Below are positions 32,890 to 42,590 of a stretch of 64,000 nucleotides of DNA, in pieces. Source of the stretch: Micrococcaceae bacterium RIT 802 (GTDB lineage: Bacteria; Actinomycetota; Actinomycetes; Actinomycetales; Micrococcaceae). Under the pieces are notes generated by a model that saw nothing but the letters and a program-made list of their open reading frames with translations, was not told the origin of the DNA and made no database searches. The stretch's first letter is position 1; every line of letters starts with the position of its first letter. The stretch covers positions 1-64,000 of the forward strand of contig JAFEMX010000002.1 in the NCBI GenBank assembly GCA_016892645.1, written 5' to 3'. The position numbers were made by a program, and so were the translations under genes.

Positions 32890-35800
32890 ATGGCACGTGT
32901 GGAACTGCCCGCCCCGGTCGTGCGACCGGCGGGAACCACCACGGCCGGTGGCCTCGCCGACTCGAATCGATCCGCGTCCGCGCCCGGACACCACGGGCTG
33001 GAACGCGACCTCAGGGCCCGCGTCGACGGGGAGGTGCGCTTCGACGCCGGGACGCGTGCAGCATATTCCACCGATGCCTCCAACTACCGGCAGGTGCCCC
33101 TCGGCGTCGTCGTTCCCCGGACCGTGGAAGCTGCCGCCGAGACGATGCTGGTCTGCCGGGACCACCAGGTCCCCGCCCTGACGCGCGGTGGCGGCACGAG
33201 CCTCGGAGGCCAGGGCACGAACGCGGCGCTGCTGGTCGACTGCTCGAAGTACCTGACCGGCCTCGACTCCGTCGACCCGGTGGGACGGACGTGCTGGGTC
33301 GAGCCCGGCATCGTCCTGGACGAGCTGAACGACCGGCTTGCGGTCCAGGGGCTGGGGTTCGGCCCCCCAACCTGCGACCCACAACCACTGCACGCTCGGC
33401 GGGATGATCGGCAACAACTCCTGTGGGGCGACGGCCCAGCGGACCGGAAAGACCGTGGACAACGTCATGGCGCTGGAGGTGATGCTGCCGGACGGAACCC
33501 GGATGGAGGTCGCCGGGACCTCGGACCAGGACTACGCGGCGGCCATCGGCCAAGGGGGCCGGAAGGCGGAGATCTACGGGCAGCCGTATGCGATCGCGGA
33601 GGAGTACGGCGCGGAGATCCGCCGTCAGTTCCCGCGGATTCCGCGGCGCGTCTCCGGGTACCACCTGGATTCGCTGCTGCCCGAATTCGGCTTCAACGTC
33701 GCGCGCGCCCTGGTCGGCACCGAGGGAACCTGCGTGTTGGTGCTCCGGGCCAAGCTGCGGCTGATGCCCGTGGTGCCCGCCACCGCCGTCGTGCTGCTGG
33801 GGTACCCGGACGTGGGCAGCAGCGGCGACGACGTCCCCGCGGTGCTCGACCACGAGCCCGTGGCGCTGGAGGGCTTCGATTCCCGCATCATCGCCTACCA
33901 GCGGGCCAAGCACCTCAACCCGGAGGCGATCGAACGGCTCCCGGACGGACCCGAGGCGTGGCTGCTCATCCAGTTCGGCGGGGAGACGCCAGCGCAGGCA
34001 GCCAAGACGGCCGCCGGGTTCGCGGAGATTGCCCGGGACTTCCCGTCCCGGCCCACCGTGACGGTGTACGACGACGACACCCTCCAAACGCAGTTGTGGC
34101 AGGTCCGCGAGGCGGCCCTGGGGACATCGGCCCACGTGCCGGGGCTGCCGAGCATGTGGCCCGGTTGGGAGGATTCGGCGGTGCCTCCGGAGCGCATGGG
34201 GGAGTACCTGCGTGCCTTGCGCCGGCGGTACGAGGAGTTCGGATACGAGGACGCCTCCCTGTACGGCCACTACGGCCAGGGCTGCGTGCACAGCCGCTTC
34301 CCCGTCGACCTCCTGACCATGGAGGGGATCGCCACGTTCCGGCGCTTCATGGAACGCGCCGCGCGACTCGCCGTCTCGCTCGGTGGTTCCCTGTCCGGCG
34401 AACACGGCGACGGGCAGGCCTGGGCCGAGCTGCTGCCGATCATATACAGCGACGACCTGATCACGGCCTTCGCCCAATTCAAGGCGGTCTTCGACCCCGG
34501 CAACCGGATGAACCCCGGGATGATGGCCGCCCCGTACCGCATCTACGAGAACTTGCGCCTCGGCACGGACTACGATGCCGCCCGGCTAGATACGCAGTTC
34601 TCCTACCCCGACGACGACGGACGGTTCGACCAGGCGCTGCTGCGCTGCGTGGGCGTGGGGAACTGCCGTCGGCACGACGGCGGGGTGATGTGCCCGTCGT
34701 ACATGGTCACCCGGGAGGAGGAGGATTCCACGCGCGGCAGGGCGCGGGTGCTGTTCGAGATGCTGCAGGGCCACGAGGACTCCCCGATCCGGGACGGCTG
34801 GCGTTCGCAGGAGGTGCACGACGCGTTGGATCTGTGCCTGTCGTGCAAGGGCTGCAAGGCCGACTGCCCGGTCGATGTCGACATGGCGACCTACAAGGCG
34901 GAGTTCCTCAGCCACTTCCACGCCGGACGGGTGCGGCCGCGGGCCCATTATTCGATGGGGTGGCTGCCTCTCTGGGCTGCCTTGGCATCACGCATCCCGC
35001 GCACCGTGAACGCCGTCTCGCAGGCACCCGGGCTGGCGGCAGTGGGGAAGGCCGTGGCCGGCGTGGCCGGTGAGCGCCGGATCCCGCTGTTTGCCCCGGA
35101 GACCTTCCAGGCCTGGTTCGCCCGGCGGGGGCCCGCCGGCACCGGCGAATGGGGCGAGGTGGTGCTGTGGCCCGATACGTTCAGCAACTCCTTCCACCCG
35201 CACGTGGCCCAGGCCGCCGTGGAGGTGCTGGAGGACGCAGGATGGCGGGTCGTGGTTCCACCGGAACCGGTGTGCTGCGGCCTGACCTGGATCTCCACCG
35301 TCCAGTTGGACGTGGCGAAGAAGGTCCTCCGGCGTACGGTGCAGGTCCTCTCGCCCTACCTGCGACGCGGCACACTGGTCCTCGGGCTGGAGCCGTCCTG
35401 CACCGCCGTCTTCCGCTCCGACGCCGCCGACCTCTTCCCCGCGGATCCCGATGTCACCTGCCTCCGCGAGCAGACCGTGACCCTGGCCGAACTCCTGACG
35501 GAACATAGCGACGGATGGCAGCCGCCACGGATGGACCGCCCGGCGCTCATCCAGACCCACTGCCACCAGCACGCCATCATGGGTTTCGACCGCGACGTGG
35601 AGCTGATGCGCGCGATGGGCGTCGAGCCAGAAGTCCTGGACTCCGGCTGCTGCGGCCTGGCCGGGAACTTCGGGTTCGAAAAGGGCCACGACGACGTGTC
35701 TGAGGCGTGCGGGGAACGCGTGCTGTTCCCCGCTCTCCGCAGCGCCGACCCGCGGGCGGCGGTCCTGGCCGATGGCTTCAGCTGCCGCACGCAGATCGAG

Positions 35801-36016
35801 CAGGGCGATGCCGGCGGCCGACAGGGCATGCACCTGGCAGAGTTGCTGGCCGCGGCCTTGCACGGCGACGACGCGGGCACCGGTGAGCCACCCGAACGCA
35901 GTTATGGTCCGCGGCCGAAGCATCCACGCATCGCCCCGTACCTGGCCACGGGCGCGGTCGCCCTGGCCGGGGCGGTGGGTCTGCGGTGGGTTCTGCGGGC
36001 TGCGGCCCGGGCCTAG
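32890..36016 (+). pseudogene. YdiJ-like FAD/[4Fe-4S] 2-hydroxyacid dehydrogenase, frameshifted
   Basis: Two overlapping frames form one protein of about 1041 residues, close to E. coli YdiJ (D-2-hydroxyglutarate dehydrogenase). The first frame (from 32890) carries the FAD_binding_4 start PALTRGGGTSLGGQGTN. It derails at a run of six C at 33363-33368, and the second frame resumes with PATHNHCTLGGMIGNNSCGA. Removing one C joins them as GFGPQPATHNHC. Downstream are the FAD-oxidase C-domain, [4Fe-4S] motifs (CLSCKGCKADCPVD), two CCG domains (PVCCGLTW and SGCCGLAGNF) and a hydrophobic C-terminus. Everything else is intact, so this is a recent mutation, phase variation or a sequencing error. Confidence 0.85.
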
Positions 36017-36867
36017 ACGATCTCGTTGCGCTGGGCGCCCAGGCCCTCGATCTCGGTTTCCAGGACATCGCCGACGGTCAGCCAGGGATGCCGGCCGGCC
36101 TCGTTGCGCCGGCCCAGCGCGACGCCTGCCGGTGTGCCGGTCAGGATGAGGTCCCCGGGCACGAGCGTGACCATGGCCGACAGGTAGGAGACCAGTGCCG
36201 CCGGCTCGAACACCAGATCGGACGTCGAGTCCTCCTGGACCACCTCGCCGTTGACCTTCGTGCGGATCCTGGCCCCCGCGGGGAACTCGTCCGCGGAGAC
36301 CAGGAACGGCCCCACCGGGGTCGAGGCCTCCCACGCCTTGCCCTGCATCCATTCGGTGGTCCGGCCCTGCCAGCCGCGCATCGACACGTCGTTCGACACG
36401 GCGTACCCGGCGATGTGGCCGGCGGCGTCCTCCTCGGCAATACGCCGCCCGGCCGTGCCGATGACGATCGCCAGTTCGCCCTCCCAATCCAACCGGTGGT
36501 CCTCCCGCGGGAGCTCGATGGGATCAGTGGGGCCGGTCAGCGAGCGGGCGAACTTGGTGAACACCGTCGGGTAGGCGGGCAGTTCCTGTCCGGTCTCGAG
36601 GATGTGGTTGCGGTAGTTCAACCCGATGCAGAAGACCTTTTCGGGGGCCGGAACCAGCGTGCCGAACGCGGCATCCGCCACGGGTACGACGGCGGAGGGT
36701 CCCCGGGGCGCGGTGGCCGCCTCCACCGCAGCGGAACGGGTGGCCTCGTCGGCGGCCAGGAAGGCGCCGACGTCGGCGAACCCCGCGAGTTCGTGGGCGG
36801 AGTCCCCCCGGACGACGGCGGCGAACGTCTGTGCGGCACCGGGCCGGCGAATGGTGGCAAGTTTCAT
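36013..36867 (-). CDS. fumarylacetoacetate hydrolase (FAH) family protein
   Basis: A 284-residue FAH-superfamily enzyme with the metal-binding acids in DWEGELAIVIG and the active region AGYAVSNDVSMRGWQ. FCIGLNYRNHILETG and GDLILTGTPAGVALG are family hallmarks. Members hydrolyse or decarboxylate acylpyruvates, oxaloacetate or ring-cleavage products. I take the ATG at 36867 (MKLATIRR). The stop overlaps the convergent dehydrogenase gene by four bases. Proximity to RraA and the 2-hydroxyacid dehydrogenase suggests shared oxo-acid metabolism (inference). Confidence 0.9.
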   Translation of the reverse strand: MKLATIRRPGAAQTFAAVVRGDSAHELAGFADVGAFLAADEATRSAAVEAATAPRGPSAVVPVADAAFGTLVPAPEKVFCIGLNYRNHILETGQELPAYPTVFTKFARSLTGPTDPIELPREDHRLDWEGELAIVIGTAGRRIAEEDAAGHIAGYAVSNDVSMRGWQGRTTEWMQGKAWEASTPVGPFLVSADEFPAGARIRTKVNGEVVQEDSTSDLVFEPAALVSYLSAMVTLVPGDLILTGTPAGVALGRRNEAGRHPWLTVGDVLETEIEGLGAQRNEIV

Positions 36868-36909
36868 GCCACCATCCCACCACATGCCAGCCGTCGGGGC
36901 GTAGGGGCG

Positions 36910-37908
36910 TTACGCGCGATTCGACGCCCGGACGGCCTCCACCTCGGCGGCCGTCGGGTAGGCGGCCTGCGTGCCCTTCTTCGTGGCGGCCAGGGCGGCG
37001 GCGACGGAGGCGAACGCCGCCGCGTCGGCCAGCTGGGCGCCGGAGGCCAGCCGGGTGGCGAGGCCGCCGGTGAAGGCATCGCCGGCTCCGGTGGTGTCCA
37101 CCGCCACCACCCGCGTGGGTGCGATCCGCGTGAAGGGGGCATCGGCGTCGTGCGTTCGATCGAGCACGACGGAGCCGTGGGCGCCCAGGGTGACGACGAC
37201 GCGGTCCAGCCCCCGTTCGGCCAGGCGTTCGGCGACCGGCTGCCAGGCGGCGGCCGGCGCTTCGGGACCCGGGATGTCGGCGCCGTCGAGGAACTGCGAG
37301 GCCTCGTGTGCGTTGACCAGCAGCACCGAGGTAACCCGCGCCAATTCGGGGGTGATGGGGGCGTAGGGGGAGAGGTTCAGGACCACGGTGGCACCGGCGT
37401 CGTGCCCGGCGCGTGCGGCGGCCAGCACCGTTTCCGGCGCGACTTCCAGGCATAGGCAGACGACCGACGCACCGTCGAACAGCCCCGCGGAGGCCTCCAC
37501 GTCGGCCGGTGCCACGGTGCCGTTGGCCCCGGCGGAGATGACGATGCTGTTCTCGCCGGCCGCATCCACGGTGACGACGGCGACGCCGGTCTCGACGCCC
37601 TCCGCGCGGCGCACCGCGGCCACGTCGACCCCGGCAGCCGTGCAGGAAGCGAGCAGCATGGCCCCGTTCGCGTCGTCCCCGACGGCGCCGAGCAGCGCCA
37701 CGTCGGCCCCGAGCCGGCCGGCGGCGACGGCCTGGTTGGCGCTCTTGCCCCCCGGGTTCACGCCGAACCCGGAGCCCTGCAGGGTCTCGCCGGGTCCGGG
37801 GAGGCGCTCGGTGTAGATCGTCAGGTCGGCGTTCAGCGAGCCGACGACGACGATGCGCCCGCCTGCTGCCTTCTCCGGGGTGGCCCTGGTGGGGGTGGCG
37901 GCGTTCAT
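36910..37908 (-). CDS. rbsK: ribokinase
   Basis: A 332-residue PfkB-family kinase. The substrate-binding N-terminus is VVVGSLNADLTIYTERLPGP and GGKSANQAVAAGRLGA, and the C-terminal PfkB signature DTTGAGDAFTGGLATRL carries the catalytic Asp. It phosphorylates D-ribose to ribose-5-phosphate. The start overlaps the upstream transporter stop (ATGA at 37905-37908). As the third gene after nucleoside hydrolase and MFS transporter it completes a route from imported nucleosides to the pentose phosphate pool. Confidence 0.93.
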   Translation of the reverse strand: MNAATPTRATPEKAAGGRIVVVGSLNADLTIYTERLPGPGETLQGSGFGVNPGGKSANQAVAAGRLGADVALLGAVGDDANGAMLLASCTAAGVDVAAVRRAEGVETGVAVVTVDAAGENSIVISAGANGTVAPADVEASAGLFDGASVVCLCLEVAPETVLAAARAGHDAGATVVLNLSPYAPITPELARVTSVLLVNAHEASQFLDGADIPGPEAPAAAWQPVAERLAERGLDRVVVTLGAHGSVVLDRTHDADAPFTRIAPTRVVAVDTTGAGDAFTGGLATRLASGAQLADAAAFASVAAALAATKKGTQAAYPTAAEVEAVRASNRA

Positions 37909-39329
37909 GCGGTGACCTCCGCTTCGACGGGCTTCGGGATCAGGAGCGAAGCGGCCAGTGCCGCCAGGGTGATGACCAGGCCGGTGACGATGACCGCCAC
38001 GTAGGAGCCGTGCGCGCCGAGGGACGCGGTGCCGACCTGCACGGCGGGCAGGACCAGGAAGCTCAGCCCGGCGCCGAGGTTGAAGGCCCCGGCGTTCATG
38101 CCCGGCAGGAAGCCGGGGTTGCCCGCGGGGGAGAGGACGACGCCGAGCCCGTTGAGCATGATGTTCGCGGTGCCGGCGTACATGATGCCCAGCAGCGCGG
38201 TGCCGACGACCATCAGGGGCAGGCTGTCCAACCCGAGGAACAGGATGAGCAGCAGGGCCACGACGGATCCGATCATGCCGACGCGCAGCACCCGGGTGTA
38301 GCCCATCACCGGGGCGAGCCGGCCGCTGACCGGACCGAAGATCCACCCGAGCAGCGCGTAGGGGGTGAGGATGAGCAGCGCGGTCTCGGTCGGGCCGATG
38401 CCGAAGCCCGGATCCGCGGCCTGGACGTACGCGGGGACGATCCCGTTGATGACGGCGAAGATGCCCGTCATGGTCAGCACCGTGGTCAGCAGCGGCGCCC
38501 AGGTCGAGCGGTGGCGCAGGTGCACGATCTCGACCATCGGCTGCCTGGTGCGCTTCTCGGTGGCCCAGAACGCGGCGAACGCGGCGATCGCCACGACCAG
38601 CAGGACCAGCGAGAGCACCAGGGTGGACGCGGAGTAGGAGCCGACCAGCCCGGCCGCCTCGTTCAGGGCGGTCAACAGCGCGCCGACGGCGATGACGATG
38701 CAGAACACGCCGCGCCAGTCCATCGTGGTGCCGGCCTGCGGCTTGGTTTCGCTGGTCTTCCACCACACCGCGGCGGCGGCCAGCACCGACAGGACGACCA
38801 TGAACCAGAAGATGCTGCGGAACCCGAAGTTCTCCGCCATGTACCCGCCGAGGAACGAGTCGACGCCGGCCACCCCGCCGTTGACGGCGAGGATCAGGCC
38901 CATCATGGTGCCGTAGCGGCGCTGGTCGGTCACCGCCGAGCGTAGCATGATCAGGCACATCGGCACGGTGGGGCCGGAAATGCCCTGGATGATCCGCCCG
39001 ACGAAGAGCCAGCCGACGTTCGGGGCCAACGCGGCGACGACGGAGCCGACGGCGGTGAGCACGAGCATGATGACCAGGATGCGCTTGCGCCCGACGATGT
39101 CGCTCAGCCGCGGCAGGAACAGCGAGAAGAGCGCGGCGGTGGTGAAGAACCAGGTCTGCGACAGACCGATGGCCGCCTGGTCGGTGTGCAGTTCCTCGCC
39201 CATCGTGACCAGGGCGGGGCTGAGCATGGAGGCGTTGAGCTGGAACGCGATGCAGGCGGCCAGCAGGGCGAACAGCAGGGTTCCGGTCCCACCCGTAGTG
39301 GCGGCCCGGCGGGTGGAGGTGGTGCTCAT
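37905..39329 (-). CDS. MFS transporter of the nucleoside operon
   Basis: A 474-residue major facilitator with 12-14 predicted helices. QTWFFTTAALFSLFLPRLSD and DIVGRKRILVIMLVLTAVGS fit the drug:H+ antiporter-like branch, and loop motif A is present. Sandwiched by ATGA overlaps between nucleoside hydrolase and ribokinase genes, it most likely imports nucleosides or ribose rather than exporting drugs (inference from operon). I take the ATG at 39329; upstream in-frame sequence is Arg-rich shadow reading. Confidence 0.9.
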   Translation of the reverse strand: MSTTSTRRAATTGGTGTLLFALLAACIAFQLNASMLSPALVTMGEELHTDQAAIGLSQTWFFTTAALFSLFLPRLSDIVGRKRILVIMLVLTAVGSVVAALAPNVGWLFVGRIIQGISGPTVPMCLIMLRSAVTDQRRYGTMMGLILAVNGGVAGVDSFLGGYMAENFGFRSIFWFMVVLSVLAAAAVWWKTSETKPQAGTTMDWRGVFCIVIAVGALLTALNEAAGLVGSYSASTLVLSLVLLVVAIAAFAAFWATEKRTRQPMVEIVHLRHRSTWAPLLTTVLTMTGIFAVINGIVPAYVQAADPGFGIGPTETALLILTPYALLGWIFGPVSGRLAPVMGYTRVLRVGMIGSVVALLLILFLGLDSLPLMVVGTALLGIMYAGTANIMLNGLGVVLSPAGNPGFLPGMNAGAFNLGAGLSFLVLPAVQVGTASLGAHGSYVAVIVTGLVITLAALAASLLIPKPVEAEVTA

Positions 39330-40324
39330 CGTGCGGCCACCTGTCCTGCGCCGGCCAGCTCGACCTCGCCGATGCGCTCCAGCGCGTCGGTGACCAGGTC
39401 CCAGAAGCGGGCATGATCCAGCTCGGTGGCGACCGAGGTGTGGCAATCAGCCGGCGCCGGGGCGCGGAAATCGGCGACCGTCATGCCCAGGGTCAGCGTC
39501 CCGGCCAGCTCGATGTCGACCGGGACCTTGCGGGTGGCCACGATGGACGAGTCGATGACGTAGGCGACGGCACAGGGGTCGTGCACGGGCGGGTGGTCGA
39601 AGCCCTGGGCGTCCTTGTAGGTCGCCTTGAAGAAGTCCATCAGCTCGCGCACGAACCTCGCCGGGCCGGTGCCCAGCGCCTCGATGCGCGCCACGACGTC
39701 GTCGGTGGCCAGCGCCTGGTGGGTCAGGTCCAGCCCGACCATGACGACGGGCCACTTCTCGTTGAACACGATGTGGGCGGCCTCGGGGTCGATGATGATG
39801 TTGAATTCGGCCACGGCGCTCCAGTTGCCCACGTGGTAGCCGCCGCCCATCAGCACGACCTCGCGGACGCGCTCGACGATGCGCGGCTCCTTGCGGGCGG
39901 CCATCGCGATGTTGGTCAGCCCGCCGGTGGGGACCAGGGTGACGGTGCCGGGCTCGTGGGCCATGACGGTCTCGATGATCAGGTCCACCGCGTGGCGCGG
40001 GTCCAGCTCGATGGCGGGCTCGGGCTGCGCGGGGCCGTCCATGCCGGATTCGCCGTGGATGTCGGGGGCGTTCTCGATGGTGCGCACCAGCGGGCGGTCG
40101 CAGCCGGCCGCGAACGGGACGCCGGTGATCCCGGCGATCGTCCCGACCGCCAGGGCGTTGGCCGTGACCTTGGCCAGGGTCTGGTTGCCGACCACGGTGG
40201 TGACCGCGAGCAGCTCGATGCCGGGGTTGCCGTGCGCCAGCAGGATGGCCACGGCGTCGTCGTGCCCGGGGTCGCAGTCGAGGATGATCTTGCGGGGACC
40301 GTCGGTCGCGGGGTGTGCGCCCAT
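39326..40324 (-). CDS. inosine/uridine-preferring nucleoside hydrolase
   Basis: A 332-residue nucleoside N-ribohydrolase. The calcium-binding signature ILDCDPGHDDAVAILLA lies near the N-terminus and the second calcium ligand is in HDPCAVAYVID. VPTGGLTNIAMA and EFNIIIDPEAA are family segments. It cleaves ribonucleosides to base and ribose. GGAGAAA precedes the ATG at 40324. It is the first gene of a three-gene minus-strand operon with a transporter and ribokinase, divergent from the LacI regulator with two matching operators in the gap. Confidence 0.93.
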   Translation of the reverse strand: MGAHPATDGPRKIILDCDPGHDDAVAILLAHGNPGIELLAVTTVVGNQTLAKVTANALAVGTIAGITGVPFAAGCDRPLVRTIENAPDIHGESGMDGPAQPEPAIELDPRHAVDLIIETVMAHEPGTVTLVPTGGLTNIAMAARKEPRIVERVREVVLMGGGYHVGNWSAVAEFNIIIDPEAAHIVFNEKWPVVMVGLDLTHQALATDDVVARIEALGTGPARFVRELMDFFKATYKDAQGFDHPPVHDPCAVAYVIDSSIVATRKVPVDIELAGTLTLGMTVADFRAPAPADCHTSVATELDHARFWDLVTDALERIGEVELAGAGQVAAR

Positions 40325-40411
40325 GTTTTTCTCCACGTCATTGGGGGTCGCCGGGAGGGGCCGGCGGGAAAGGGGTTTCAGGAAGATTGTGCCCCTCATC
40401 CGCCGGTCACG

Positions 40412-40423
40412 TCAAGCGCTTAA
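40412..40423. promoter_or_regulatory. LacI-type operator 1 of the nucleoside operon
   Basis: TCAAGCGCTTAA at 40412-40423 is a near-perfect palindrome with the central CG typical of LacI-family operators. It differs by one base from the second site, and their centres are 35 bp apart. Confidence 0.7.
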
Positions 40424-40445
40424 CCTGTGAGTGTACGACGACGGC

Positions 40446-40459
40446 ATCAAGCGCTTGAT
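40446..40459. promoter_or_regulatory. LacI-type operator 2 of the nucleoside operon
   Basis: ATCAAGCGCTTGAT at 40446-40459 is a perfect 14-bp palindrome with a central CG, 38 bases before the lacI-like start. The paired sites suit cooperative binding at the divergent promoters. Confidence 0.75.
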
Positions 40460-40497
40460 CCCTTGGCCCGCCTCGGGCGCCGACTCGCTAGGATGGG

Positions 40498-41553
40498 ATG
40501 ATGGAATCCGCCGACGCTCCAGCCACCCCGCATGCCCGGGCGGTCGCTCCCCGCCGCGTCACCGCCGCCATGGTCGCGGAGCACGCCGGCGTCTCCACCG
40601 CGACGGTCTCCCTCGTGGCCAACGGCAAATCAGCTGGCCGCGTCTCCGCCGCCAACGAGGAGCGCGTCCGGGCGGCCATCCGCGAGCTGGGCTACGTGGT
40701 GGACGGCATCGGTTCCTCCCTCTCCCGCGGCGTCAGCTCGACGGTCATCCTGGTGGCCCCGGACATCTCCAACCCCTTCTTCGCCCGCGTCATCGCCGGA
40801 GTCCGGGCCGCACTGGGCAACGACTACCAGCTGCTGCTCTCCGTCACCGACGCCGGCCAGTTCCCCAGCGCCGCCGAAACCCGCCGGCTGCTCTCGTTGC
40901 GTCCGGCGGGGCTGCTCGTCGATGCGCCCGACGAGACCTTCCTCGAGGAACTCTCCGCCCCGGGGCCGGTGGTCCTGCTCGATGCCCCCGGGGTCGGCGA
41001 CCGCCTGCCGGCGGTGAACATGGACGTGGAGGGTGGCGCCCGCGACCTCGCCGCGCACCTCGCAGCACAGGGCCACCGCCGGATCGCCTACGTCGACGGC
41101 ATCACCGGCACCGCGACGTTCGCCCTGCGCCGGGAGGCCTTCCTGGACGAGGCCGCCGCCCGGGGGATCGAGGTGCCACCGGCGGCCCGTGTGGCGACCA
41201 CCATCGACGTCGGGGCGGCGGCTGCCGAATTCGCGGCCTCATGGGCGGCATGGCGGCGGGACGGGATCACCGCCGTCGCCTGCGCCACCGATACCCATGC
41301 CTACGGCATCCTGCAGGAGGCGCGGGTCAAGGGGCTGTCCATCCCATGTGAGCTCGCGGTCGCCGGTTTCGACGACCTGCCCTATTCGCAGACCAGCAAT
41401 CCGGCGCTGACCAGCGTGCGGCTGCCTGCCGACGACCTCGGACGCCGGGCCGCGGAACAGCTGCGACGGCTCATCGAAGGGCAGGCGCTGGAGGAGGCCC
41501 GGCTGACCCTGCAGACCTCGCTCGTCGTCCGGGCCTCGACTCGTCGGCGTTGA
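40498..41553 (+). CDS. LacI-family transcriptional regulator
   Basis: A 351-residue LacI/RbsR-like repressor. The helix-turn-helix is VTAAMVAEHAGVSTATVSLV with the hinge VRAAIRELGYVVD, followed by a periplasmic-binding-type effector domain (VILVAPDISNPFF and VAVAGFDDLPYS-like LAVAGFDDLPYSQTSNP). The start may be either of two adjacent ATGs (40498 or 40501). It is divergent from the nucleoside hydrolase operon, with two CG-centred palindromes between. The likely effector is ribose or a nucleoside. Confidence 0.93.
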   Translation: MMESADAPATPHARAVAPRRVTAAMVAEHAGVSTATVSLVANGKSAGRVSAANEERVRAAIRELGYVVDGIGSSLSRGVSSTVILVAPDISNPFFARVIAGVRAALGNDYQLLLSVTDAGQFPSAAETRRLLSLRPAGLLVDAPDETFLEELSAPGPVVLLDAPGVGDRLPAVNMDVEGGARDLAAHLAAQGHRRIAYVDGITGTATFALRREAFLDEAAARGIEVPPAARVATTIDVGAAAAEFAASWAAWRRDGITAVACATDTHAYGILQEARVKGLSIPCELAVAGFDDLPYSQTSNPALTSVRLPADDLGRRAAEQLRRLIEGQALEEARLTLQTSLVVRASTRRR

Positions 41554-41671
41554 CCCGGCCGGGCGGAAGGAAGCGGGCCCGCGATCGCCGCGCGCGACCT
41601 TGCTGCCGCGGCGCAGCGCGCGTAGCGTGGCGAGCAGGACGCTGTAGGCGAGATCGTGAGGAGAAGTCATC

Positions 41672-42064
41672 ATGCGCGGGATGGTCATGGCAATCCGCCT
41701 GTTTTTGGCGGCCGTCGTTGTCTGCGCGGTGATTGCCGCGTTGGCCGTGGCGCTGGGGGACACCGCGCAACAATGGCAGTACGACGCGATGAATCGGTGG
41801 TCGGGGTTGCTCGGCATGTTGATTGCCGGTTCCGCGGCCCCTGCGGCAATGGGGGCCGTTGCGCCCAGTTGGGTGCTTGGGCATCCTCCGGCATTGCTGT
41901 TCGCCGGCCTGCCGCTGGTGGTGCTGCTTCTCATCCAGCTGTCGGACCTGGACAGCGCGACGATGCACCTCTGGGCCCTCATTGGCGCGATCTGCGCTGC
42001 CCTGGCCGTCCTGACCCTGCCGGCGGCGGGGTTCCTCGTGCGGCGCCGCGAGCGCGTGGCCTAG
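41672..42064 (+). CDS. small four-helix membrane protein of unknown function
   Basis: A 130-residue protein made almost wholly of four hydrophobic segments (about residues 7-28, 42-64, 74-92 and 97-120) with a basic C-terminal tail (RRRERVA). GAGGAGAAG lies before the ATG at 41672. I do not recognise a family. It stands alone between the LacI regulator and a degraded nucleotidyltransferase. Confidence 0.7.
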   Translation: MRGMVMAIRLFLAAVVVCAVIAALAVALGDTAQQWQYDAMNRWSGLLGMLIAGSAAPAAMGAVAPSWVLGHPPALLFAGLPLVVLLLIQLSDLDSATMHLWALIGAICAALAVLTLPAAGFLVRRRERVA

Positions 42065-42113
42065 GGCCGGACCGGGATCCGGACTCGGCGGCGGTTGAAG
42101 ACACGGCATCTCG

Positions 42114-42278
42114 GAGCAGGTCCAAGGACACGACGTCGACGTCGCCCGAATCTGTTGCATCTCCACATGCCACCGATCCTAGAACACGTGGGTCGCGGGC
42201 CCGGTCACGGCGCAGCACCTCGTCCAGCGCGACGCGGTGAGTGGCGATGGCTTTCCGCACAGCCGCCGACTCCACCGT
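42114..42278 (-). pseudogene. remnant of a MNT-type nucleotidyltransferase
   Basis: On the minus strand a stretch reads VRKAIATHRVALDEVLRR then RVLGSVACGDATDSGDVDVV. This is the N-terminal helix and GSxxxG...DxD active-site motif of small MNT-like nucleotidyltransferases (antitoxin partners of HEPN toxins). The usual C-terminal half is missing: after the DVD motif the frame runs into unrelated Ser/Arg-rich sequence and the neighbouring membrane gene. The motif resembles the normal GSVARG...SDVD with an Arg-to-Cys change. No HEPN gene is adjacent. Confidence 0.5.
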
Positions 42279-42346
42279 GACGGCTCGATGGGTGGTGGGA
42301 CGTCGGCCGCCAGTGGCGGCCATCGAGCCGGTCGTGCCGATTCCGG

Positions 42347-42535
42347 CTAGAAGACGACGAAGAGCAGCACCACCACGACCGAGACCGCCGTGACCAACCC
42401 GACCGCGATCGGCCAGAGCCGTCTCGGCCCCGCCTGCGGATCAAGAGGTTCCCGGAACGCCGACGTCACCGGATTGCCGCCGAGCAGCGGATGCTGGTCG
42501 GCCGGGTGGATCTTGCGTTCGTCGTTCTCCTGCAT
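42347..42535 (-). CDS. small single-pass membrane protein
   Basis: A 62-residue protein with about 38 hydrophilic residues (HPADQHPLLGGNPVTSAF) and one C-terminal transmembrane helix (IAVGLVTAVSVVVVLLFVVF). CAAGGAG precedes the ATG at 42535. It resembles small actinobacterial tail-anchored proteins of unknown function. It is divergent from the TetR gene. Confidence 0.6.
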   Translation of the reverse strand: MQENDERKIHPADQHPLLGGNPVTSAFREPLDPQAGPRRLWPIAVGLVTAVSVVVVLLFVVF

Positions 42536-42590
42536 CGCGCGCTCCTTGCCTCGGGGTCCTGGGGCGAGCGTATCCCGTGACCAACGACCC

